Shown here piece by piece: positions 1-11,564 of a stretch of 64,000 nt of DNA. The notes under the pieces were generated by a model. It was not told the origin of the DNA. It made no database searches and saw only the letters and a program-made list of their open reading frames with translations. Made by a program: the position numbers and the translations under genes. Source of the DNA: Magnolia sinica (taxonomy: Eukaryota > Streptophyta > Magnoliopsida > Magnoliales > Magnoliaceae). The number at the start of each line of letters is the position of its first letter. Within the stretch, counting starts at the first letter, position 1. The stretch spans positions 61,545,493 through 61,609,492 of the forward strand of contig NC_080575.1 in the NCBI RefSeq assembly GCF_029962835.1, given 5' to 3'.

Positions 1-186
1 TGGCCTTAAATAGAGGTCCAGTCTACAGGAAAAGGTATGCACTGAAACCTTAGTACACATAGACCTAGATTCCCTACCTAACTTTGGCATCGGAGGGTCC
101 CCTGTCTTAGCCAAGGTCTTCATTGGTTTTCTACTTATGCAGGCTCTTAAAGGCACGGCAGGGACAACTAGAAAACAACATCAACA
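1..186 (+). repeat. Tail of 5' LTR (truncated by window edge)
   Basis: Matches 7013-7180, with both copies ending in ATCAACA and diverging immediately after. A 12-base stretch near position 26 is absent from the downstream copy. The LTR is followed by GTTAGCTCCGTCTGTGGGAA, a decayed form of a leader sequence common after plant gypsy LTRs. Confidence 0.85.
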
Positions 187-789
187 GTTAGCTCCGTCTG
201 TGGGAACAACATCAAAGTTGTTTCCATCTCACCTAGGTTCAACGATGATAAAAGGAAGGAAGAAGACATTGGCCGCCATTGCAACGCCTGCACTAGCCTC
301 AGTCGATCTTTCTATCGACATTTGAAATGCACCCTCTCAACATCAGGCGAGATCTGCCCCCTCAATGCCTACTCCGAGGTCCCATAGTTGGAGTGGTCAA
401 CTCGTCTCTCTAGAGAACCAGGTCTAGGCCTTGAATGGCAACATGAACCGACTGATGTGGATTCTGGAGAGGCAAGATCCACCTCCCGGCCATGGGGCAG
501 AGGTCGACGCTGCCACCAAGTTGTCCCGTCCATCGCAGATTCCCTAGAATCTCAACGAACCCGAAATACATCCAAGGCAACCTAGTCAAGCGTCAGCTTG
601 GACTGTAAAGACTACTAAGCTCGACGACTTTGATTTTCGTCATACGCTGGAAAATCGGAGACGAGGAAAATCCCTAAAGTACTTCTTGAGATAGGGGAGA
701 ACGAAGTCCTCTAGGAAGCCGAGCTGAAGGAACTACGATGTGACATCCGCCAAGCCTACCGCGCACAAATTCCGACTTCCCTGAAAGCC

Positions 790-1495
790 ATGATGGAGGA
801 GACCAAGCCAATGTTCAATAACGATATCATGGGAGCCCAACTCCTGCCCAAATTTCATTTCAAATGCCACAGATCGCTTCCTACTCTAGGTATGGTGATC
901 TTGTCAAGCACTTGGAATCATTTAGGGCCTGGATGGAGCTCCATGGAGCTTCAAGCTCAATTCTGTGTCGAGCCTTCTCTCTGACCCTATCAGGAGCAGC
1001 GTGAAAGTGTATTGACAATTGAAACTGAAGTCTATTAGCTCGTTCACACAACTCAATAAAACCTTCATCACACAGTTCATTAGAGGGAAGGATAGGTGAA
1101 AGCCGACAACCCATCTCCTCGCTATCACCCAAAAAGAGGACAAGCTATTGAAGGACTACATCGCATGGTTCAACCAGGAAGCAATGCAAGTGGAAGGCTA
1201 TTCGAACCAGCAGCCTTGGCTGCTATGATGGTTGGTCGTAAAGAAGGGAGATTTCTCTTCTCAATCGGTAAAAACCCTCCAACAACCTTGGCCGACCTCC
1301 TTAACAAAGCGCAAAAGTACTCCAATGTCGATGAACTTTTCAGTTTGTGAAAAGCCACTCGAAGTGCGGGAATTCAGCCAAGGATAAGAAATGTAGAGAG
1401 GAGGTGCAACTGCAAGCTATCAACAACAAAAGAATAAGGGACGAGGACTCAAGTAAGGGTCAGCACCTGAACCGAAGACCCAAAAGTAGATTCTA
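790..1495 (+). pseudogene. gag remnant (retrotransposon gag domain)
   Basis: Translation around 880-1350 gives typical plant gypsy capsid text such as HLESFRAWMELHGASSS and CRAFSLTLSGAA, followed by DYIAWFNQEAMQVEGYS and FLFSIGKNPPTTLADLLNKA. The text is spread over more than one frame with stop codons between, so no full capsid can be made. It lies just downstream of the 5' LTR, as expected for gag. In intact elements this protein forms the cytoplasmic particle in which reverse transcription happens. Confidence 0.8.
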
Positions 1496-1930
1496 CTCAT
1501 ACACTCCCTTAAACTTTACCCTAAGCAGGTCCTTATAGAAGTTCGTGACAAGAGGATCTTGAGGTGGCCGAACAATATGAAAATCGATGTCGACAAGTGA
1601 GACAAGAGGAAGTACTGTAACTTACATCGCGACTATGGCCACGCCACCGGTGACTGTTTCGACCTCAAGGAATAAATCAAAGCTCTCATCCATGATAGAC
1701 ATCTGCAAGACTATGTCTATAGGAGGAGGGAAGAGCGACAGGATCAATGGGACAAACAACAAAGTCATTGGAATGATAATGAAGTGACATGAGAGATCCA
1801 CACCATATTCAGCGAGCCTGCTGGAGGAGGGGACTCTAACAGAGCACGTTGAGCTCATGCTAGAAGCATAAGCGACAACAACTCATAACATCATATTAAC
1901 CTCATCAGCAGGCCCCTGAAGAAACAGAGA

Positions 1931-3290
1931 ATGATCCCTTGTGACTTAACATTCGACAAAGAGGATGCCCGAGGAGTCCACCATCCGCACGATGATGCCT
2001 TAGTAGTGGCTATGACAATAGCCAATCACAAAGTGCACAACATTCAGGTAGACATGGGCAGCTCGATAAATATCCTCTTCACCGTCACCTTTGATAAAAT
2101 AGGAATTGGGAGATGCCGACTCCGACTTGTCCGAACTCCCTTACTCGGATTCGTAGGAGATAAGGTCATCTCAAAATGGAGCATACTACTCCTAGTTACC
2201 GCATGAGGAGGACAAAGCCAAACGATGACAGTGGTCGCTTCCTGGTAGTAGATTGCTCCTCTGTTTACAACGTCATCCTCGGTCGACCATCCCTCAATGG
2301 CATGAGGGCAGTAGTCTCGACCTACCACCTCGTAGGGCTGAAAGTTGGGCGGGTTCAACCAGACCGACCCGATTGGGTTGGGCTTGGGTAGGATGTATCG
2401 GTTCCAATCTCAAGCTTGGGCTGTACAAACACCAACCCGATAAAACTTAGGTTGGGTTTGGGTTAAGGTCTCAGGTTGCAGACCTCAACCCGAACTCGAT
2501 CAATATATAAGTTACCTATAAATTATAATTGAGTGTGGATCGTTTGTGTCGAAGGCACACTAGTGATGTTGGGTCTCATTTGTCCACGTCATTTCCAATT
2601 ACTCAAGCTAACAAGATATGCCAGATTTATCTCTCCCAAATAGATTGCGTGCTATGCTACATGACTTTTAAAGGAGTAGGTGTCCTATATTTTAGCTTGT
2701 TTTTTAAAAGAAAAAATGAAGGTCTGTGCGATGAATAATCACGTATATAATTAATAAAATCATAGATACAAAAAATAAGTCCTATATTGAAATATAATAA
2801 ATTAATGTAATAACGAAAATATTAGCACATATACACCCAACCAACTTGATCAACTCGACCAAGCCCACTTGGGTTGGGATTGGGTTGAGAATTCCCAACC
2901 TGAGGTTAGGTTGGGTTGGGTTAGGGTTAAGCACCAACCCGACCCAACCCGCCTAACTTTCAGCCCTACCACCTCGTGATGAATTTCCCCATTGAGCAAG
3001 GCGTTGGGCGAGTTAGAGGCAATCAATACGAGGCTCGTCAGTGCTATTCTATGGCATTAAGGACAGGAGCACAACAACATATAACGGTCGTCACAACCTT
3101 GGATCCCCGAGATGAGTCCTTCGAAAGAGGGTCCCTTAAGCAGGAACTAATGGTCGTACCTCTCTGCGATGACGATCTGTCCCGAACTGTGCAGGTCAGT
3201 TCGTTGCTGGCCCTGGGCCCACGGGATGAAATTATCGACCTATTGAAATGGCAGCCAATGTCTTTGCATGGTCCCACCGGGATATGCCCA
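1931..3290 (+). pseudogene. Retropepsin-like protease region, split by a hAT MITE
   Basis: Residues such as DEDARGVHHPHDDALVV-like text (here KEDARGVHHPHDDALVV) and the motif VDMGSS, a degenerate form of the aspartic protease D-S/T-G site, mark the protease upstream of reverse transcriptase. [13 protein letters not shown] precedes position 2324. The frame is then broken by the 636-bp MITE at 2333-2968 and resumes after 2976 with MNFPIEQGVG text, which belongs to the same linker in related elements. Frameshifts near 2190 add further damage. Confidence 0.75.
2333..2968. mobile_element. hAT-type MITE, 636 bp, exact 8-bp target duplication
   Basis: Both ends carry an inverted repeat beginning TAGGGCTGAAAGTT and running into GGCGGGTT. 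The flanks hold an exact 8-base direct repeat, CCACCTCG, at 2325-2332 and 2969-2976. An 8-bp duplication with TAGGG-type ends is typical of hAT transposons. The inside has no transposase; it has arms rich in GGGTTGGGTT and its complement around an AT-rich centre, so a transcript could fold back on itself. It split an older retrotransposon protease frame, which fixes the order of events. Confidence 0.93.
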
Positions 3291-3299
3291 GCAGTAGGC

Positions 3300-3945
3300 T
3301 AGAAGTCATGGTCCACAGATTAAATGTGGACCCCGATCACTGACCTGTAAGGCAGAAGCGATGAGTGTTCCAGCCAAAATGATATGCCATCATCGGAAAG
3401 GAGATCGAGAAGCTCCTCGAGGCCGGATTCATTGAAGAAATCTACTGTCCCAATTGGATTGCCAACGTCGTACTGATGAAGAAGTCCAACAGAAAATGGT
3501 CGCCTACACAAACTTGAATAAAACATGTTCCAATGATAGTTTTCCCCTCTTAAGGATCAACTAGCTAGCCCATAGCACGACCGGGTACGAGCTACTGAGC
3601 TTCATGGACGCTTACTTAAGCTACAATCAGATTGCAATGCACCAGCACGAAAAACAAAAGACGTCCATTGTCACCGACAAGGGACTCTATTGCTATAAGG
3701 TCATGCCCTTTGGATTAACGAATGCCGGAGCCACATATCAATGACTCATGAATAAGATGTTTGCTCGATAGATCGAACACTCCATAGAGGTCTATGTTGA
3801 CGACATGTTGGTCAAAAGCATCAAGGCCACTGACCATACAACCAACCTCGAGGAGATGTTTTCTATATCAAGGAAATATCATACGAAATTAAACCCGAAC
3901 AAATGTTCCTTCGGCATCAGTTCGGAAAAATTCCTTGGTGAGCGA
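3300..3945 (+). pseudogene. Reverse transcriptase remnant (Ty3/gypsy)
   Basis: The 3600-3940 stretch reads SFMDAYLSYNQIAMHQ, then VMPFGLTNAGATYQ, then VYVDDMLVKS, the conserved fingers and palm motifs including the YVDD catalytic box, ending at SEKFLG. Stops interrupt the frame at about 3742 and 3768, and the N-terminal part is spread over two frames. The enzyme would copy element RNA into DNA. Nothing recognisable as RNase H or integrase follows. Confidence 0.85.
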
Positions 3946-3996
3946 ATGTAACTACAAAAATATAAGAAAAATTCTCAAGTCCGATGGCTTGGCGAT

Positions 3997-5332
3997 TATT
4001 CACAACCCCAAGTGTAGGGTCGCGATGTAGTAATAATCTCGGTAAGACTGAGGTCGAATCCACAGGGACTGAAACTTGTACGTTTCTAAAATTAACTAAA
4101 AGTAGAACTAGAAGAAGATGTGAAACTAATTCTGAAATATTTAAGAGAGTAATTGTGAATAGAGTAATTAAAACTAAGAATTTAAAGGTGGGAACTAGGG
4201 TGCCAAGGATCCACTTGTAGTGATCAATGAGCCCTCTTGCTTGATGCAAGTAACATAATTAGAATTGGAGTCCTATCCTATCCAATTAGAAAATATATCA
4301 ATAAAACCAAATCTGAACTTTCATTGACCTAATTCTCAATAAAGGAGAACTATGATAATTAATAGGGATTCCATCACTAAACCATGCCCAAGAGACAATG
4401 GCAGACAACAGAATTTACCAATCCCATAATCTCAAAGCAGGAGAATTGTGAAGATTAGGAAGAATTCCATCACCCTACCATGCCCAAGGGACGATGGTGA
4501 ACAACGGGACTTACTGATTTCACAATCTCAAATCAGGAAAAGAAGATACTTAAAGTTATTGCAGATCTACTGTAATTTGAGTCATAATAAACCATTAAAA
4601 ATTGAAAGTATTCCTTAAATATCAAATTACAATCCATGGAGTTTAACATAAACATGAATTAAAGCAATAGAAATATCCCATCATGCTACAAGCTTCACCT
4701 CCTAGCCCTAGCTAAGAGATTTAGCCAACCATAGACATGATTGGATCTAAAACTCTATAAGAAAGCATGAAAACAACTAAGGAAAAAAGAAAAATTCTTG
4801 GTGACGACTTCTCCACCATTTTGCTCCACTCTTTAAGCCCTACAAGATGCCTAGGAATATCCTAGGGAGTCCTATTTATAGTCGTGGAACTCCAACTTTC
4901 ACACCTAATTGAAAAACTCTAGAAACCGCCTCAAATATATATAGTTTGCTAAAATAGACTTCATTCTGCACAGTTTTTCAAAATAAACTTCACTCTGCAT
5001 AATTTCACAAAATGATCCAGAATTTCAGAATATGCCTTTTCAAGACGATTTCAGGATTCCTTTTCTTCACTTCAAATCTTTGATTCTCTTCATTCCTCAC
5101 TTGGTTTTCGTGGATCTTTGGCATGTGAATTCTTCAATCTTAGTCTCCTAAGATCTATCTCTTGCCTTGGTGATTCTTGAGCATCAAATCCATGCTTTTA
5201 GCACCCTTTTCAATCCAAGCTCTTAAATTCACCTTGTAACACAAACATGAGTAAATTAGAATATTAAACATTATCATGTTCATAAAACCAAGATATAAAT
5301 GGGGGATAATATGCAATATTTGACCCTCAACA
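3997..5332 (-). repeat. Antisense solo LTR, about 1336 bp, exact 5-bp target duplication
   Basis: Read on the minus strand it begins TGTTGAGGGTCAAAT and ends with a block containing CCCTGTGGATTCGACC and ACTTGGGGTTGTGAATA. That block resembles the end of plant gypsy (Athila/Ogre-type) LTRs as I remember them. The 5-base sequence GCGAT occurs at 3992-3996 and 5333-5337, exactly flanking it, as retroviral integration would leave. No coding region is present. A diverged copy lies at 56688-57936. The end is TA rather than CA, probably a C-to-T change. Confidence 0.75.
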
Positions 5333-6060
5333 GCGATATCCAACCTGGAGTGGCGAATTTGGTGGGGACCCAAACCCGTAGCTGGGCCAATTCAATAGTT
5401 GGAGCCTCCCATTCTCCGGACGCCCATAACTATTTATCCTTCCAATTTTTTTGGAGGTCGGATTATCAGTGATAAGGGCCTGGCCCTTGTTTGTCCATGC
5501 CAAGAAATCATACCAGCTCAAATGATTCGGGTTAGCCTTTGGCTCGTATAGGTGCATGAACTCCTCGGCTGTCAACTCTTCGTTCTCGAGCTGGAACCAG
5601 AGGATGTAGGTCCCTAGCAGAGCTCTCCATGCATTCAAAATGATCTGGCCCTCGGCCAGCCTCAAGCGAGAAGTGACCTCTCGCATAATTCGGTGAAGGG
5701 GGAGGCCACATTGCAAGGTGACCAAGTAGATGGCCACCTCGCCCTCACGAGGATCACCAGAGACTTCACCCAGCTTGGGAGCTTGGAGTCCCACCGAGTC
5801 CGAAATTCGGTACTCAAATATGATTCTGGCCAAGTCAGCCCCCCTCAACCTCAACCCAGCAGGACCAACGTCAATGGGCTACTCGGTCGAGGGCTAAGCT
5901 ACCACTCTTTCTACTAAGGCAGACTCCATCGTCCGGCTGTGGCTTATTGATACCAGAGATGGAGGATCTGAGGGTGCCCCAAGTCAGGAATCTATGCTTT
6001 CTAGATCGGAATCTCCCTGGAAGGCTCTAGATTCAAGCCATTCGTCCGAGGTATCGGACA
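5333..6060 (-). pseudogene. Antisense accessory ORF of a Tat-type retrotransposon (Transposase_28-like)
   Basis: Lies on the opposite strand to gag-pol, between pol and the 3' LTR. From ATG at 6060 it starts MSDTSDEWLESRAF, is broken by stops in the first 65 codons, then is open from about 5854. Text such as CGLPLHRIMREVTSRLRLA and GQIILNAWRALLGTYILWF resembles the plant family annotated as putative gypsy type transposon (PF04195), whose role is unknown to me. The C-terminus is cut by the solo LTR at 5332, so its apparent last residues come from that LTR. Antisense extra ORFs at this place are known in the Tat lineage. Confidence 0.72.
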
Positions 6061-6225
6061 TATCGGGTCAAAAAGTGAAGGAAAAAGATAAGAAATGGAG
6101 GGGAAGAGTAGAAGTTCGCCGGAGATGGAGAATTCAGACTCATCGAAAATCGCCTAGTTCGGGAAGTTTGAAGAAGCGCTAGCAGAGAATGGGAGCAAAT
6201 GGTTGGGCTGCTAGGGTTTCCCCAC

Positions 6226-6233
6226 TTTTTATA
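6226..6233 (-). promoter_or_regulatory. Possible TATA box for the antisense ORF
   Basis: On the minus strand this reads TATAAAAA within CCCTATAAAAAGTGGGG, about 165 bases upstream of the antisense ATG at 6060. Spacing suits a core promoter with a 130-base leader. Inference from position and motif only. Confidence 0.45.
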
Positions 6234-6591
6234 GGGATCCTCGGCCCTGGGCAGTTATTGCTCGCGTTTAATGTAGCAGCCGAGAGGACGCTACAACACA
6301 CGTTACTTTCCACATGGTGACCTCTCATTCACAGCTTTGACTCGATCTCCTAGGCCAAGCCACGTGCTTGTGCGTTATTGGTTGAAAGATGAAGTGGCGT
6401 TGTGCCAGTGCATACCCCCTTGAGTGCGCTACCTCAATAATTACGGGCCTCCTTCGACTTCCATGTCCGCTATCCCATCTTCTCTCTTGCAATGATAACT
6501 AATCGACGTGACCTCCTAGGCGATAAACACTGCAGGTCAGTCCCCATCGACTTACTTCCTGAATTTGTGGGACAAGTTTGGAAGTAGGGGG

Positions 6592-7180
6592 CTACTATTA
6601 TGGATAAGAAGGGACCGACCAAGGATGACCTGCGGAGAGAAACTACAGTGCCCTTAGAGGGACAGTTCAGTTCTGATAGCTAGACCTGAGCCCTAGGCAC
6701 GACCTGACACTCTGATTATCATTTGAAGAGATCCGACCTCTTGACGAGCTCGGACCAACCGATGAACTACTGCATTGGTCAGTACGCATCAAGACCGACC
6801 TTAATTATGACCCGACGTCCACCTCGGGACAGCCTTGAACCTTCAACCTCAAGGTCGGCATTTTCTGGTCGATATCGGCCATCTAGTGCAACCCTCTCGC
6901 AAGGTTCCGACCTGTTGATCTCATTGTTAAAGTTGTTCAGAGATCCGCGTTGAGGATCTCGGAAGACAGCTACTCGCCAAGTAGAGGAGCTTTCCGTTTA
7001 AGGAGGGCATCCCATGGCCTTAAATAGAGGTCCAGTCTAACCCTAATACACATAGACCCATATTCCCTGTCTGACTTTGGCATCAGAGGGGTCCCTTGAC
7101 TTAAACAAGGTCTTTGTTGGTTTTCTACTTGTGTAGGCTCTCGAAGGTGCGGCTGGGACAACCAGAAAACAATATCAACA
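6592..7180 (+). repeat. 3' LTR of the Tat-like element
   Basis: Ends ATCAACA at 7180, matching the 5' LTR end at 186. The left edge is placed just after a purine-rich tract, GGAAGTAGGGGGC (about 6579-6591), which would be the polypurine primer. Expected TG start is changed to TA, so the left edge is approximate. Confidence 0.7.
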
Positions 7181-7640
7181 CAAACCATTACATACATGAG
7201 ACTCTCCATTGCACTTGCATATGACACTTGTAACATATCTAAAATTTTCTCTTTTGTATTTGGACACGACCTGACTAACAACTTAAAGTGACATGCTAAA
7301 GGCGTGCTAACTGGCTTAGCACCTTCCATGTGAAACCTCTCCAACACCTTCTGCACACGTCCCTTTTGATACAACTAAAGCTTCCCAGACTCTCTGTCTC
7401 TGTGAATCTCCATGCTTAGGATTTTTTTCGCAGCGCCTAGATTCTTCATGTTAAACTCCTTTCTTAATAGAGACTTAAGAAAGAATATCTCCTTTTTGTC
7501 TTTTGCAGCCCACTTGGACCCTATAGCCCTCTTGACCTTTTGGAAGTTCCACCAACTCTCATGTATGATTCTTGTATAGAGATTTCATCTCCTCCGCCAT
7601 GACCAACATCCACTTGTCACCATCCTTTCCAAATTAAAAG
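7181..7640 (-). pseudogene. Copia reverse transcriptase / RNase H fragment
   Basis: Minus-strand translation gives QKGRVQKVLERFHMEGAKPV and ASAMESLMYVM, the link between reverse transcriptase and RNase H in copia elements, and near 7560-7620 MAEEMKSLYKNHT, the beginning of the reverse transcriptase domain. These lie only about 200 bases apart, where an intact element has some 700, so the catalytic core has been deleted. Confidence 0.75.
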
Positions 7641-7979
7641 GTGAAGGGATCTCCACTCCTTGTGAACAATGCAAAAGAAATTTGTCCTCAAACCAATGCT
7701 CTAATGGTTCTTTTCTCCCTATTCTTGTCTATACTCTCCTGGGTATATTGCTGATTGTTTTAGTCAGTTTCTTACTTATGCTGAATTTCATATTCAGTAA
7801 CCAGCTCAACTAGCTCAACTTACACCAACAATCTCTCGATGTCATCATATTTTTTCGACTTCTCTATAGCATTCTTGTTGGCCTTCAACATCGATGCATC
7901 ATCAAAGATAACATCTTTGTTAATGACACCTTCTGTAAAACTAAATATCAAAAATTGTAGCCCTTAATACCTTTTTCAT

Positions 7980-8720
7980 ACCCGATAAAGATGCACTTCT
8001 TAGATTCAGGATCCAACTTCGTCCTTTGTCCACTCTACACATGGACATACGTTGGACCCCCGAAAATCCTCATCCGTGAGTAATCAGTATCCTTGCTTAT
8101 CCAGACTTCCTCTACAACCTTGGAGTCTAATGTTGTAGATGGTGATCGATTTACAATAAAGCATGCCATGTTATTTAACCGCATCCTTCTTGCCCTCACT
8201 AATAAAGTTCTGTTCACACTCTCTGCCACCCTGTTCTATTGTGTGGTCTTTAGAGTTAAGAAGTGCCTTATGATGCCCTATTCTTTGCATAATTCCATGA
8301 ATACTGCCTCTTTGTACTACGTATCGTTATTTGACCTGAGACACTTAACCTGCCTCCGGTTTTGCTTCCCTACTTTTGTATTTCATTCCTTGAACTTGAC
8401 GAACACCTCAGACTTATACCTTATGAAGTAGACTCAAACCTTCCTCATCTATGAAGCTCATGGAGTATCGTGCTCCTCCCTTAGACGGTACTGTCACTAA
8501 CCCCCAAACATCGAAAGGAATATATTCGAGCACCCCGCTGCTAGTATGTGTAGCAGTCTTGAACCTTACCCCGCACTACTTCCCATAGATGCAATGCTTA
8601 CAGAAATTCTCATTGTATGCCTTAACTCCCTTCAACAGTTTCCGTTTGTGGAGTTCCATCATGGCCCTCTCACTTATATGCCCTAGTCACATATGCTAAT
8701 GATTAGTGTCATCTGTGCTA
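7980..8720 (-). pseudogene. Copia integrase remnant
   Basis: Minus-strand text ESVNRTLLVRARRMRLNN and RMRIFGGPTYVHV corresponds to the end of the integrase core and the linker after it in copia pol. Stops and frameshifts break it. In working elements this enzyme joins the DNA copy to the host chromosome. Confidence 0.7.
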
Positions 8721-9044
8721 AATTATATGAGTGAGGTGGTAGCAGCCTTACCTATAATCATGCTCCTAATCAATTTATATAGATTTTTCATCTTATGTCC
8801 CTTCATTAACACCACTACACCTTTGGTGACCTTTATTTCATCGCTAGATGCAGTGAACATGCACCTGATAGTTCTTATTCCATTAAGTATTCTTACCTTG
8901 ATGGTTCTTATTTTGATGGCCTTGAATGTTGTGTTATTCCCCATTAGAACACTTCCACCACTATAAGACTTGTATAAATTGAATTAAATCATATCCGGGC
9001 ACATGATACAAACATCTTTAATCAAGTATCCATATATTTGAGAG

Positions 9045-9830
9045 ATGACTTGCACTAAAAGAGATCGAGAGGAGGCCTCCTTCTGTGATCTCTTCCACTA
9101 CACTAGTCAATTCACCTGTGTTACTTTTATCCTTGCTTACCAGTTTATCATTTTGCTTCTAATAACCTCTCTTGAAGTGCCCCTTTATGCCATAATAAAA
9201 ATATTTTTCATTTGCGTTCGATTTCGATATAGACTTTTTCTTCCTATAAGACCGTGATTGCGCCATGGATCTCCCACGTCCTTGACCCCCTTTCGTAACC
9301 AACCCTTCAGCTTAAGAGTCATTATCACTTTATTTCTTCGTCATCTTGTAGAAATGAGAGACGTGGTGATTTCCTTCAGTTTCACTGTATTCTTCCCATA
9401 AAACAGAGTAGTAATGAGAATATCGTATGATGTGGGAAGCGATGCTAGAAGTAGCCCTGCTTTGTATTTTTCCTCAAGCGTGACTTTCAGCCTTAACAAC
9501 TCACCACATTCCTTTGTAAATAAGTTCATGTGCTCTAGGGGATCAGATCATTCCTTCATCCGTAGCCCGAAGAGTTGTTTCTTGATAAATAACTTGTTAG
9601 TGAGGGACTTCACAATGTATAAATCTTCTAGTTTCTTCCACATCTTTAGGAGATATTCATCATCCAGAACGTTGTACATGACTTTATCTGATAGACAAAT
9701 ACGGATGGTGCTCATAACCTTCTCCCCGAGTTTTCTCCAGTCATCATCTGACATCTTGTTCAGTTTAGTCTCTAACAATGCCTTGCTTAACCCTTTTGAT
9801 ACTAGAATATTTTTCATATTTTACTGTCAC
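9045..9830 (-). pseudogene. Copia gag and nucleocapsid remnant
   Basis: Minus-strand translation gives SKALLETKLNKMSDDDWRKL and KMWKKLEDLYIVKSLTNKLF (9548-9817), then LLRLKVTLEEKYKAGLLLAS (9341-9529), all typical of the copia gag domain. Zinc-knuckle-like text lies near 9150-9230 but its cysteines are partly lost. Two frames are used. Confidence 0.8.
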
Positions 9831-9920
9831 AAATTAAAATTGTTCTTCCGATCAAATTTTTGTATATTGAACTTCGACCCTAACATCTTCATTGAATTCC
9901 AGGACGTCCTTAAACCTAAT

Positions 9921-9932
9921 GCTTTGATACCA
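9921..9932 (-). other. Primer-binding site (methionine tRNA type)
   Basis: On the minus strand reads TGGTATCAAAGC, close to the complement of the initiator methionine tRNA 3' end used by copia elements. It lies between gag and the LTR, where it should be. Confidence 0.75.
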
Positions 9933-9938
9933 CTTTCT

Positions 9939-10640
9939 TGAAGTTCCGGCTATTATCTCACACCACTACAATGTAACCCCAAGCCACAACAAACCCAAAT
10001 CGTATTAGAAATTCGGATCTAACACCAACATCAATCCATGCACTTTACGAAAGCATATTCAATGAAGATAAAACAATCGAATAAATAATATCCAACCAAA
10101 ATAATTAATCACACAAAACATAAGATATTTAACATGAAAAATAATTGAGGGAAAAAACTATAGCACAAAGCAATAGAAATCCACTATAATCAAAGGCTAT
10201 AGAGTTTGCATCACTCACATTCTTCAATTACATGCAAAACCAGATCTCTCACTGCAACGCGCGCCTAGGAAAAACTCTAGCCCCTTGAGAAAATATATTC
10301 CCAAGCCCTTACAAGTGTTTTAGTATTTTAGAACCCTCTCACATCATAAAATTGTTGTCCTTAGAGAGAACACTCATTCTTATTAAGCTCTAATCACAAT
10401 TGGACTTAAATATCTCGATTTGTGCTAATATGCGCAACGCATTCGGTTGGACCGAACCAAACCGACTAACACTTTTCAATTGAACCAAAAAGTGGAAATC
10501 TTCACAGCCTGCAAACTGATAATCCACCCAATTTTTGGTCAAACTGAAAGAGACTTCAGTTGAACCGAAACAGAACTTCCCTGCAGTAGCAGATTGGCAG
10601 AACCCAAGGCATCTTGCACAAAACTTTTGCACCATTAGAT
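9939..10640 (-). repeat. Probable copia LTR, outer edge uncertain
   Basis: AT-rich non-coding DNA next to the primer site. Read on the minus strand it should end CA, which fits TTCA at 9939-9942. I could not fix the outer edge, since the partner LTR is lost. Confidence 0.5.
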
Positions 10641-11564
10641 AACGAATAATGCTCAGTGAGTGGGCTAATCAAAACCCATTAAAAAGTGTTAACGGACTTC
10701 GAACTAATAGACACCAAAACCATCATAGTCGGATATCCATAGCCATTGAGTAACCCGGCCATTAAGTCCAGCCCTTGAGCTAAAAAACCTGCGTTCTGGC
10801 CTTTGCCCAGCCTGTGTGCTATCAATATTGGATTATCTGGTCTGTCATGGGTTCAATGAATTATTGGGGGTAATACTCAGGCCTTGGTCCAAACAACGTT
10901 CAGTCAGGTGGGACTCTTGATGGACTGCGCTATCCTAGTCCATTTGCCACCCTAGGCTGCTCGTGTAGGATTCATTCTTCTTTTTTTTTTGCCCATTTTG
11001 CAAAAGGTTGCGCCCCAATTGAGAAAAAAATCAGGCTGGTCAACTTGTTGGCCAGGCCACATCCTTAAAATCAAGGAATGGATGGTCTTACTCAATGGAC
11101 AGGTCTGGCCCACCTAATGAGGAAACAACCTGATTTTCTCGACAGGCAATCTTCATTGCTTGGACCATCTTTTGCAGACCCTGCCAACGTGAAACATTTA
11201 GTCCTTTATGAAAGATCCGGGCCACCCATTAGGTTGGTCCACCCTAGACAAGCCTATGCCCAAAACCAATCTGGTCCACTCATAAGGTAAGACACGTCTG
11301 ACCTGAAAATGGCTTGTTGGTCATCTTCTTTCTGACAGTCCATTTCTCTCACGCACAAGTGGCCCAAAACTAGTATTCTTGTAATCGTTAATTTGGAGCC
11401 ACGAAGTTGCCTAAAAACCGCCCTATGCATCTTAATTACCTGAGGAAAAATGACAGTCGTTGTAATGGGAATAAACTTACCAAATGTTAGTCGCAGGCAA
11501 TTGGCGTCTAATTTCTTATGGGCGGGGATTTCCTGCTATCCCACCAGTACCTAGCTAAGAGAGG
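10641..11564. other. No gene seen
   Basis: Short chance frames only, with no recognisable protein text and no clear terminal repeats. A T10 run lies at 10981-10990. Confidence 0.5.

Larger units (their letters stand above)
1..7180 (+). mobile_element. Degenerate Ty3/gypsy LTR retrotransposon, Tat-like, 5' end cut by window start
   Basis: The first 186 bases recur near 7013-7180, so the two copies are read as LTR tails of one element; the rest of the 5' LTR lies outside the window. Between them, in order on the plus strand, are gag, protease and reverse transcriptase remnants, then an antisense ORF before the 3' LTR. The YVDDM active site, the CGTCTGTGGGAA tract just after the 5' LTR and the antisense ORF are traits I associate with the Tat lineage. 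RNase H and integrase are missing; a solo LTR sits where they should be. Many in-frame stops show the element is long dead. The LTR tails look roughly 85 percent identical by eye. Confidence 0.85.
7181..10640 (-). mobile_element. Decayed Ty1/copia element, minus strand, truncated by the gypsy element
   Basis: Read from right to left: an LTR-like region, a methionine-tRNA primer site, gag, a Gly-rich protease/pre-integrase region, integrase, a fragment of reverse transcriptase and the start of RNase H. The element stops abruptly at 7180 where the Tat-like 3' LTR begins, so the gypsy element inserted into this copia element. Frequent stops and an internal loss of most of reverse transcriptase make it inert. 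Confidence 0.8.

Noticed and set aside
5155..5373. 72-residue minus-strand ORF across 5332
   Set aside because: Spans the junction of the solo LTR and the older retrotransposon; no protein text I recognise.
9414..9941. 175-residue plus-strand ORF
   Set aside because: It is the reverse of the copia gag reading frame, which carries recognisable protein text on the minus strand.
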